A stretch of DNA of 12,150 nucleotides, taken from JBNJEM01 sp051745935. GTDB lineage: Bacteria > Planctomycetota > Planctomycetia > Pirellulales > Pirellulaceae. The stretch is from positions 1-12,150 of the forward strand of contig JBNJEM010000174.1 of NCBI GenBank assembly GCA_051745935.1, given 5' to 3'. This document shows, one piece after another, positions 6,610 to 12,150 of this stretch. Each line of letters begins with the position of its first letter. The first letter of the stretch is position 1. The notes beneath the pieces were generated by a model. The model was given only the letters and a program-made list of their open reading frames with translations. It made no database searches and was not told the origin of the DNA. The position numbers and the translations under genes are program-made.

Positions 6610-7962
6610 ATGAAACGTCGTGAATTTGTAAAGGCTGGACTCGGCAGCGCTGCCTCGTTGGGCATGCTGCAAGCAAACGTATTCGCGGGAGCGACGGAGA
6701 AGAAACTCCGCGTGGCCCTTATCGGCACCGGATGGTACGGGAAGACGGACCTGTTTCACCTGATCCAGGTGGCGCCGGTGGAAGTCGTGGGCTTGTGCGA
6801 CGTGGACAGTCGGAGTGTCAAGCAAGCAGCTGAACTAGTGGCGGGGCGTCAACGCTCCAAGAAGACTCCGCCCACCTATGGCGATTATCGGACGCTGTTG
6901 TCGGAGCAGCGACCGGACATCGTCCTGATTGGCACCCCGGATCACTGGCATTGCCTGCCGATGGTGGAGGCGTGCAAAGCGGGGACTGATGTTTACGTGC
7001 AAAAGCCGATCAGTTGGGACGTGGTCGAAGGCCAAGCCATGGTCGCGGCGGCCCGAAAGTACAACCGGACCGTGCAGGTGGGCTTGCAGCGCCGCAGCAC
7101 CCCGCACCTCATGGAAGCGTGCGAGCGATTCGTGAAGACCGAAAAGCTGGGCAAAATCGCCTACGTCGACATCCACAGTTACTACGGGTCTCCCCGGGAC
7201 TTTCCGCCCACCGAACCCCCGCCCGAGCACCTGGACTGGAAAACCTACGTGGGACCGGCACCATGGCGCGATTACAACCCGGGCATTCATCCCCGGCGGT
7301 GGCGCGCGTGCCGTGAGTTCAGTAACGGCCAAACGGGCGACCTCTGTGTCCATTTCTTCGACGTGGTGCGCCACATGCTGGGCATCGGCTGGCCCGAAAG
7401 GATTTCAGCCTCCGGCGGCATCCTGATGCGCGGGCCGGATACCAATATCAATGTGCATGACACGCAAACGGCGATTTTTGATTACAACGACTTACAGGTC
7501 GTCTGGAACCAGCGGAATTGGGGGCGGAATCCCGACCCCGAGTATCCCTGGGGCGCGACGCTCTACGGGGACAAAGGAACGCTTAAACTGAGCGTCCGAT
7601 CCTATGATTTCATCCCCCGCGGAAATGGAGAATCCGTGCACGCCGACTACGTCGACGAACGGGACAAGTATCCGGAGGACTTGGAGCACAAACGGACCGA
7701 ACTGTTCGCGGCTCCGGCCACTCGGCGACATATGCGGAATTTCCTCCAGGCGCGCCGCGAGGGGAAAAAGCCCGTGGCCGACATCGAGCAGGGCCACATT
7801 TCTTCAGCATGCTGCATACTCGCCAATCTCTCAATGGAGCTGGGGCGCAGCTTGCAGTGGGATGCGGACGCGGGACGCGTCGTGGGCGACGACGAAGCGA
7901 ATGAGCGTCTGGCACGCGAATACCGCGGCCCGTGGCAGCATCCAACGCCCCAAACGGTGTGA
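6610..7962 (+). CDS. Tat-exported Gfo/Idh/MocA family oxidoreductase
   Basis: This 450-residue protein is of the glucose-fructose oxidoreductase / inositol dehydrogenase family, which reduces or oxidises sugars with NAD(P). The N-terminus MKRREFVKAG plus a short apolar stretch to about residue 27 is a Tat signal, so the protein is likely exported folded. The Rossmann motif GTGWYG (39-44) follows, then TPDHWH (109-114). The usual EKP motif appears as QKP (131-133), keeping the lysine. The C-terminal domain has HFFDVVRH (248-255), where Asp and His match the expected catalytic positions. An AAGGAG eight bases before the ATG makes the start secure. Such exported members are numerous in planctomycetes and are thought to process carbohydrates. 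The substrate is unknown. It may be its own unit, since a repeat and an inverted repeat precede it. Confidence 0.93.
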   Translation: MKRREFVKAGLGSAASLGMLQANVFAGATEKKLRVALIGTGWYGKTDLFHLIQVAPVEVVGLCDVDSRSVKQAAELVAGRQRSKKTPPTYGDYRTLLSEQRPDIVLIGTPDHWHCLPMVEACKAGTDVYVQKPISWDVVEGQAMVAAARKYNRTVQVGLQRRSTPHLMEACERFVKTEKLGKIAYVDIHSYYGSPRDFPPTEPPPEHLDWKTYVGPAPWRDYNPGIHPRRWRACREFSNGQTGDLCVHFFDVVRHMLGIGWPERISASGGILMRGPDTNINVHDTQTAIFDYNDLQVVWNQRNWGRNPDPEYPWGATLYGDKGTLKLSVRSYDFIPRGNGESVHADYVDERDKYPEDLEHKRTELFAAPATRRHMRNFLQARREGKKPVADIEQGHISSACCILANLSMELGRSLQWDADAGRVVGDDEANERLAREYRGPWQHPTPQTV

Positions 7963-8282
7963 CCAGCCGGGATCACGGCGTCGATCAACCGTGCTGAAAC
8001 CAGCCACCTCGTGCGTGGGACCGCCCTCCCAATCCGCGGACGGCGGCCTGCGCGCTGAGGGCGAAACACGTGAACTGGCCCCGCCGGGTTCCAACCCACT
8101 GGTTGCCGGGCCGGGGCCGCCAAGGACTGCTAGCACCGAGTTGACAGGGTGACGCCCGATCGGGTACGGTACGGGCGACGCGCGAAGTGCGGGCGGATCT
8201 CAACACGTTGGGACCATGACCGGATAAGCGTCGAACCGATCCCACGGCGAATGCGCCCTGACTTGTAGCTCGGAGGTCGGTC
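7963..8282. other. 320-bp spacer with one promoter candidate
   Basis: No coding frame with a ribosome site is seen between the oxidoreductase stop and the GTG of the small membrane protein. The sequence is GC-rich. Apart from the TTGACA-containing promoter candidate near 8141, no strong terminator hairpin with a T-tract, repeat or RNA gene was recognised. Confidence 0.5.
8141..8170 (+). promoter_or_regulatory. Candidate sigma-70-like promoter
   Basis: A perfect TTGACA (8141-8146) is followed after 18 bases by TACGGT (8165-8170), which matches TATAAT at three of six positions. Transcription would begin near 8177 and lead into the membrane protein/lipoprotein pair with a leader of about 105 bases. 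The -35 is convincing, the -10 is not. Confidence 0.35.
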
Positions 8283-8765
8283 GTGAGTTCTCGCTACAAA
8301 ACGTTCGGTATATCAGTCATCATCGCGGTGATGCTTGTCGGTGCCGGTTTTGGTGCCTTGACGGGAGTGGTTTACAATCAAACGCTGTGGTGGATCGCCG
8401 CGATAGCAGGAGGTTTATGCGGCTATCCGTTGGCACGGATTTACCTGCGCTCACTGAAACACTCACGCACTAACGGACGCCGGAGGTCGGCGACGTGGTT
8501 TTACGGCACCTGTGTGGCCTCGATTTGCGGCGTAATCTGCACCATGGTAGTGCACGCTACTATGATGGGAACTGCTTGGGTAACAACGTTCGGACCCCAC
8601 GGTCCGGTGGATGCCTATGCTTGGCCAACCATTTTAGCTGTTGGCCTCGAAATTGGCGCGATGGCCGGCTTCGTGGTCGGCGGGATCTGCTCGCTGATCT
8701 TTGTTTTATCCGTAAAGGTGCCAGAGCATGATCCCTCCATCGCTGAGAAACGCTCGCCGGTTTAA
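8283..8765 (+). CDS. Small four-helix membrane protein, function unknown
   Basis: This 160-residue protein starts at GTG, supported by GGAGG six bases upstream. Hydrophobic segments lie at about residues 8-30, 34-55, 73-97 and 115-144. They are rich in Gly and Ala, including GAGFGALTG and a GxMAGFVVGG stretch in the last helix. A basic loop (RSLKHSRTNGRRRS) falls between helices two and three, consistent with a cytoplasmic side. The C-terminus is short and polar. No family was recognised. The glycine-rich paired helices recall small channel-like or assembly membrane proteins, but that is speculation. It is 29 bp upstream of the lipoprotein gene and probably cotranscribed. Confidence 0.75.
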   Translation: MSSRYKTFGISVIIAVMLVGAGFGALTGVVYNQTLWWIAAIAGGLCGYPLARIYLRSLKHSRTNGRRRSATWFYGTCVASICGVICTMVVHATMMGTAWVTTFGPHGPVDAYAWPTILAVGLEIGAMAGFVVGGICSLIFVLSVKVPEHDPSIAEKRSPV

Positions 8766-8794
8766 CACAAAAGAATAAGTGGAGGTGAACCGCC

Positions 8795-9388
8795 ATGTGG
8801 GCGCGCCAATTCGCATGGGCTCTCGCCCTCTTAGCCTCCGTCAATGGCTGCTCCGGGCGAAAATCAGGCATCGAATTCCGTTACGCGGTTCTGGACGTGC
8901 CAGCGTCCGCTTCCGATTTGACGCTTACCGTCGACGGACAGCATCGTCCATCGCCCTTCGCTATCTTCTTTCCCAGCGGACTCGACCGGTGGCGATGCCG
9001 CCGGGTTTCTCAATCACGTTTCGAAGGCCACATGGGCAACATTCGGTTCGCGGTGCGGTCGGCCAGCGGGCGAGACATCGCCTGCACGGGTGACATGCTT
9101 TACGACACATCGTCAAACCCCATCCTTGGCATCCAGTACATGGCCTTCTTCCTTAAATCAGACAAGGAATATGTTTGCAATGATTGGCAAAGGCCGACGG
9201 CCTCAACATTGTTGCGGAGTATGACAGAGGGGCGGATGTGCGGGATCGCCGCGGATTTCGCGTCCGAGGATCCTGGAACAAACGACCCAGGGACGACGAG
9301 GACCGAAAAACGTTTCTTGCGTCAGATTATAAAGTCGGCGGAGGAAAAGGCGGTACGACAACCTTCTCTCTCTCCCTCCGTCCGTTAG
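8795..9388 (+). CDS. Predicted lipoprotein, function unknown
   Basis: This 197-residue protein begins with a short signal (MWARQFAWALALLASVNGC). Cys19 is preceded by Val-Asn-Gly, an acceptable if atypical lipobox, so it is predicted to be lipid-anchored. A strong ribosome site (GGAGGTGA) six bases before the ATG fixes the start. The body, about residues 25-128, alternates beta-forming and polar residues and has Cys68, Cys97 and Cys128, which could pair after export. No family was recognised. From about residue 131 the composition becomes less protein-like, while another plus-strand frame from 9184 has more coding-like codons. A frameshift near 9180 is therefore possible and the true C-terminus is uncertain. 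Confidence 0.65.
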   Translation: MWARQFAWALALLASVNGCSGRKSGIEFRYAVLDVPASASDLTLTVDGQHRPSPFAIFFPSGLDRWRCRRVSQSRFEGHMGNIRFAVRSASGRDIACTGDMLYDTSSNPILGIQYMAFFLKSDKEYVCNDWQRPTASTLLRSMTEGRMCGIAADFASEDPGTNDPGTTRTEKRFLRQIIKSAEEKAVRQPSLSPSVR

Positions 9389-9627
9389 TGCATGGAGCGA
9401 ACAACGGATTACACTCGGGGTGCATCCTCTTGACTCGCAAGCCTCGAATTAACGATCGCAGTTGTGCAACACCCAGGTGGTCGAAACCCGGGATATCGAA
9501 GCCCCGAACTTTTGAAAAGGGGCCCCCTGCATAAGCATGCCAGCCGCGCGGATACGCGTTCGAGGTGGACACGCACGCCGCGGGCTGTTAACTCCAAGGA
9601 CTTTTGCCCCCCCAACCCTATACTCTA

Positions 9628-10734
9628 TCAGCCCGATAAGGGCGAGCGATTGGGCCGGCTGTACGTCGCGGCGGAACACGGCGCCCGCCACGCGAGCCAA
9701 GCCAGGATTCCCACCGCCGCTCCACCCAGATGAGCCAGCCCCGAGACGCTCGTCGCCCCGGTAATTTGCAGCCCCGCAATGAGAAACTGCAGCAACAACC
9801 AGAGGATCATTGCCCCGAAGGCCGGCATGAAGAACCAGCGGAAGAAAAAAAAGTAACGGAACAAAATCCCAAGACGGGCCCGGGGGAACCTTAGCGCGTA
9901 AAACATGATGACCCCCGAAATACCGCCGCTGGCTCCCACGCAGGGCGTGCTGGAAGCGGGATCGCACAGCACATGAGCAACATCGCCGGCGATGGTGGCA
10001 AACAGCAAGAGCAGAACATATCGCAAGCGACCGAGATACTCCTCCACGTTGTCGCCGAAAACCACGAGGAAATAAACGTTGCCGATTAAATGCAGCAACC
10101 CGGCATGAATGAAGAAACTCGTCAACGACGTGCTGAATCCATTTCGCCCAACCCGTGCCGGGATCAAGCCGTATGCTTCGATCACCGAATCGAGATTGCC
10201 GTACGTCAAAGCAAACACGGCGATCAGCACGGCCGCCAACCCCCAAGTGACCCAGGGAAAAACGCGCACCGGATTACCCCCACACTCCACCGGCAATCCC
10301 AGCACGCCGGGAATCCATTGCCACGGTTCGTCAGGCGTGAGTTCGCCGCCCCCGGAGACGGTTGAAATATCCTTGAAACGTTCGCGTTGTGCATCGAGTT
10401 GAATGTCGCGCATGGCCATCTGCTCACGCACTTCCTCGGGCAAACGCTCGTCATCATTCATTTCTCGCGGAGGCGAAGGAAGCTGTTCCAGCTCCTTGGG
10501 GTCAAACCAGATGAACTGGCAGCTCTTGCAGACGTCCAATCGGACTTGTTGTGCCTCGACCGGTACCGCCACGTCCAGGGTCGTCCGGCGACAGATCGGG
10601 CAGGCCACGCCAGGGCTGCCCTCTCCCTGCACAACCCGACCCCACAGCTCCTTCAATTCGCCCCGGCGTTTGAGCTTGCGCATGAGCGACAAGCTTACCG
10701 CCCGACCCTGACAGCTCGGACAAACAAAAAACAC
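9628..10734 (-). CDS. Rhomboid intramembrane serine protease with N-terminal zinc ribbons
   Basis: This 368-residue protein is predicted to cleave membrane proteins within the bilayer. The rhomboid core has FIHAGLLHLIGN (208-219), the catalytic GASGG with Ser269 (267-271) and His335 in AHLGG (334-338), so both catalytic residues are present. About seven helices span residues 157-352. Upstream, CPIC (45-48) and CKSC (69-72) followed by IWFDPKELEQL (75-85) form a zf-TFIIB-like ribbon (PF13453 style). An earlier CPSCQGRAV (5-13) looks like the second half of another ribbon whose first CxxC is missing. The start is a GTG without a ribosome site, 30 bases after the antitoxin stop and in the same frame. 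The gene therefore appears 5'-truncated at the vapC junction, and translation may depend on coupling. Its stop overlaps a GCCC-GATAA-GGGC palindrome. Confidence 0.85.
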   Translation of the reverse strand: MFFVCPSCQGRAVSLSLMRKLKRRGELKELWGRVVQGEGSPGVACPICRRTTLDVAVPVEAQQVRLDVCKSCQFIWFDPKELEQLPSPPREMNDDERLPEEVREQMAMRDIQLDAQRERFKDISTVSGGGELTPDEPWQWIPGVLGLPVECGGNPVRVFPWVTWGLAAVLIAVFALTYGNLDSVIEAYGLIPARVGRNGFSTSLTSFFIHAGLLHLIGNVYFLVVFGDNVEEYLGRLRYVLLLLFATIAGDVAHVLCDPASSTPCVGASGGISGVIMFYALRFPRARLGILFRYFFFFRWFFMPAFGAMILWLLLQFLIAGLQITGATSVSGLAHLGGAAVGILAWLAWRAPCSAATYSRPNRSPLSG

Positions 10735-10741
10735 GCCAGCG

Positions 10742-10768
10742 GACGTTTGTGTCCAGCAAGTAAATCAT
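10742..10768 (-). pseudogene. vapC remnant: first nine codons of a PIN-domain toxin
   Basis: The minus-strand ATG at 10768 overlaps the antitoxin TGA as ATGA, the usual vapBC arrangement. It encodes MIYLLDTNV, a hallmark PIN-domain start whose Asp6 would be the first catalytic metal ligand. After codon nine the frame leaves PIN sequence and runs out of phase over the rhomboid gene until a stop at 10502. No other PIN motif is found nearby, so the toxin is not functional. Confidence 0.72.
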
Positions 10769-11016
10769 GGCAACTCAAGCCGCTTCTCGTACTCGCCCTG
10801 CGGCGGTCTGACGAAGGTCTCGTCCGTGATGGAGCCCGGCACCTGCTCGAAGTATCCGGCAGGCCAGCCTTCCTCCACGGGCGCGGCCCCCGGTGCCGTC
10901 CCTTGCGGCTGTAGGACGACCACCGCCTCGTAGTCGGCCTCCGGCTGGCCGACCGGGATCCTGAGGTGCAGGATGCCGTCCTTGCCCGTTCTCTCCTCTA
11001 CTCGAATCGTCTGCAC
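10765..11016 (-). CDS. VapB-like antitoxin, orphaned
   Basis: This 83-residue protein resembles the small antitoxin-like proteins encoded just before PIN toxins in planctomycetes, cyanobacteria and relatives. It has an N-terminal beta-rich segment (QTIRVEERTGKDGILHLRI), a mid-region Pro/Ala linker, and a C-terminal GWPAGYFEQ...RPPQGEYE tail that would thread into the toxin groove. The start is GTG at 11016 with GAAGGA about seven bases upstream. It overlaps the vapC ATG by four bases. With vapC reduced to nine codons it has no local toxin. Such antitoxins often autoregulate, and the palindrome at 11031-11044 is a possible operator. Function is inferred from sequence style and the ATGA overlap. 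Confidence 0.72.
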   Translation of the reverse strand: MQTIRVEERTGKDGILHLRIPVGQPEADYEAVVVLQPQGTAPGAAPVEEGWPAGYFEQVPGSITDETFVRPPQGEYEKRLELP

Positions 11017-11030
11017 AGCTTAGTCCTTCC

Positions 11031-11044
11031 CGTCCGCGAGGACG
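11031..11044. promoter_or_regulatory. Palindrome between divergent antitoxin and unknown ORF
   Basis: CGTCC-GCGA-GGACG is a perfect five-base-pair inverted repeat in the 47-bp space shared by the vapB-like gene (minus) and the unknown ORF (plus). The position fits an autoregulatory operator for an antitoxin, but no binding evidence exists. Confidence 0.3.
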
Positions 11045-11063
11045 CCTGAGGGAGGTCCGCTAG

Positions 11064-11615
11064 TTGCTGACCATGCTACTTGCCGACAAAGAACATTGTA
11101 CCAACGCGACGGCCACCGGCAATATTGCTGCCAATGAACTGTTGTTGTTTCACGCAGATCGCGTCTACCCTACCCGCGGCTCATTTCAAACGCTCGACAC
11201 AACGGGCGAGAGGTGGTACTTTCGCCCTAAGGCGGAGATCCCCAAGGGAGCACGTTTCGTGGTTGCCTGCATTCAGGAGGCCTCTGAAGCGATTGAGAAC
11301 GTCCAGAACGGATTCATGCCGAATTCCGACCGGCCACGGGATCCAAGACGAACCTTACCGTACACAAATCTTCGGAGCCAACAGGCAGCCCTTGCCGCCG
11401 CCAAATCAAGAGAAAAACGCTGCATATATTTCAGGCGGTTGGATTTTTCCGGGTGGAAAGCTGCCCGACGCAAGCCCTCCTCCCGTTGGTCGGACTCGCG
11501 GCGGAGAAAGTCATCCGCGACCGGTATAACCATCGGGTGCACGCGAGGCGGCCATCGCGTCCGGGATGATGGTTATTTGAGCGGGGCCGCCGGCGTGATC
11601 CGTGTTGTTACTTAA
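11064..11615 (+). CDS. Hypothetical protein with a repeat-derived C-terminus
   Basis: This 183-codon frame starts at TTG 11064, with GGAGGT seven bases upstream (an in-frame ATG lies at 11073). Residues up to about 115 use coding-like codons rich in first-position G, and include ELLLFHADRVYPTRGSF and GARFVVACIQEASEAIENVQ. No family was recognised. From codon about 121 to 155 the frame crosses the reverse orientation of the 104-bp dispersed repeat, which adds a basic YFRRLDFSGWKAARR stretch, then ends 85 bp before the IS66 remnant. The repeat probably replaced or disrupted the original C-terminus. The gene is divergent from vapB and could be a degraded accessory gene. Confidence 0.45.
   Translation: MLTMLLADKEHCTNATATGNIAANELLLFHADRVYPTRGSFQTLDTTGERWYFRPKAEIPKGARFVVACIQEASEAIENVQNGFMPNSDRPRDPRRTLPYTNLRSQQAALAAAKSREKRCIYFRRLDFSGWKAARRKPSSRWSDSRRRKSSATGITIGCTRGGHRVRDDGYLSGAAGVIRVVT
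11425..11528 (-). repeat. 104-bp dispersed repeat, copy 3 (inverted)
   Basis: This copy is inverted relative to the two near the glycosyltransferases, with the same length, three substitutions from the 3397 copy and four from the 6410 copy. It lies inside the 3' part of the unknown ORF and stays open in that frame. No direct target duplication is visible beyond TA-rich ends. Confidence 0.92.
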
Positions 11616-11699
11616 ACAAGGCGCAGTGGTGATCGGCCGGGAGGGACAGCTATTACACAATTCTCGCACCGAGAGATGGATTCAGATCCGAGCCCAAAA

Positions 11700-11945
11700 T
11701 CAGCGTGTCTGCTTTCGCGCGTGCGTCATGCAGTTGGCCATGATGGTCCGTGGTTCCTTGGGTATGTTTCGCGAGAGGCCATCGCTCATGTGAATCGGCG
11801 GTTCCAACTCCCGGGCGCGCTGGCGGAGCACGTCCGCGAGATTCTCGCCAGCGTGCCGGCGTCCCGTGAAGAACACCGCGATTTGGTGATCCTCGCATTG
11901 CGAAACGACGCCGGTGGTGAACAGGCCGGTGCGTGTTTTCTTTTT
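11700..11945 (-). pseudogene. IS66 transposase (tnpC) internal fragment
   Basis: Directly after the tnpB stop the same minus-strand frame reads 81 codons of IS66 DDE transposase. It has TGLFTTGVVS, FFTGRRHAGENLADVL, then IHMSDGLSRN with a catalytic-type Asp (codon 55) and IMANCMTHARKQ, ending at TGA 11700-11702. The N-terminal part of TnpC (its leucine-zipper and zinc regions) and the remaining DDE domain are missing, so this is a dead internal-deletion relic. No start codon is needed or seen. Confidence 0.8.
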
Positions 11946-12150
11946 TCAATTTCGCGGACCGACCGGTCGCCACGCCGGCGCCGCTTGGGTGCTCCCGGGA
12001 TCACCGGCCGAGAGAGGAACCTGTGGTTCGTGCGCCGCCAGCGTTTGCGATGCCTGGCTGTTGTCGCGAGGCCACCAGCGGAATTGGCCCTTGGAAAGAC
12101 GCTTGTGACAGAGCCAAAATCCCTGGCCATCGTAAACCAGCACCTTCACG
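11946..12150 (-). pseudogene. IS66 accessory protein TnpB, 3' part (runs off the window end)
   Basis: The last 205 bases encode the C-terminal 67 residues of an IS66 Orf2/TnpB protein on the minus strand. They include MKVLVYDGQGFWLCHKRL, the diagnostic KGQFRWWP, and a tail with LAAHEPQVPLSAGDP. The frame is open at the window edge, so the N-terminus lies outside and the first Met shown is internal. TnpB assists IS66 transposition. Here it is followed at once by a decayed tnpC piece, so the element is inactive as seen. Confidence 0.78.

Noticed and set aside
9505..9530. Terminator after the lipoprotein gene
   Set aside because: CCCC-GAA-CTTTT can fold with AAAAGGGG only with a three-base bulge, and the stem is followed by CCCC rather than T residues.
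10502..10768. Intact 88-codon VapC toxin
   Set aside because: Only the first nine codons match a PIN domain. The rest is an out-of-phase reading of the rhomboid gene and lacks the later acidic residues.

Overview
The window looks like accessory-rich chromosome from a GC-rich member of the PVC superphylum, most likely a planctomycete. That is an inference from several things: the style of the membrane glycan genes, a Tat-exported Gfo/Idh/MocA oxidoreductase, a rhomboid protease fused to zinc ribbons, an IS66 relic of the type whose accessory protein carries an FRWWP motif, and abundant intergenic repeats. No rRNA or tRNA gene was seen, so the lineage is not proven.

Layout. Positions 1-732 hold no convincing intact gene. 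They carry three perfect 31-bp hairpin-forming tandem repeats plus an inverted copy, a stop-free heptamer array (GAACAAC), and a short coding-like relic in frame behind the AI-2E gene. Next comes an AI-2E-type membrane protein on the minus strand (733-2136). It is divergent from a plus-strand run of envelope-glycan genes: a PF03706-type membrane protein (2364-3368), a DPM1/GtrB-like polyprenyl-phosphate glycosyltransferase (3528-4505) and a large GT39-like membrane glycosyltransferase (4745-6352). These three could form a lipid-linked sugar pathway: charge the lipid carrier, flip it, then transfer the sugar outside the membrane. A Tat-signal Gfo/Idh/MocA protein follows (6610-7962). After it comes a two-gene unit for a four-helix membrane protein and a predicted lipoprotein (8283-9388).

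The right third is rearranged. A rhomboid protease with N-terminal zinc ribbons (9628-10734, minus) begins immediately after a vapB-like antitoxin gene (10765-11016, minus). Only the first nine codons of vapC (MIYLLDTNV) survive between them. The rhomboid seems to have lost the first half of its leading zinc ribbon at the same junction, so this looks like a recombination scar or an assembly chimera. A divergent unknown ORF (11064-11615) runs through a dispersed repeat. The window ends in a decayed IS66 element (tnpB 3' part, then an internal tnpC fragment).

The most notable unexplained structure is a 104-bp dispersed repeat. It occurs three times with identical length and about 95-97% identity: 3397-3500 (+), 6410-6513 (+) and 11425-11528 (-). 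Two copies bracket the glycosyltransferase pair and the third is fused into an ORF. It behaves like a small non-autonomous mobile or REP/MITE-type element. I found no complete new defence or enzyme system. The best candidates for novelty are this repeat and the vapBC-rhomboid junction.
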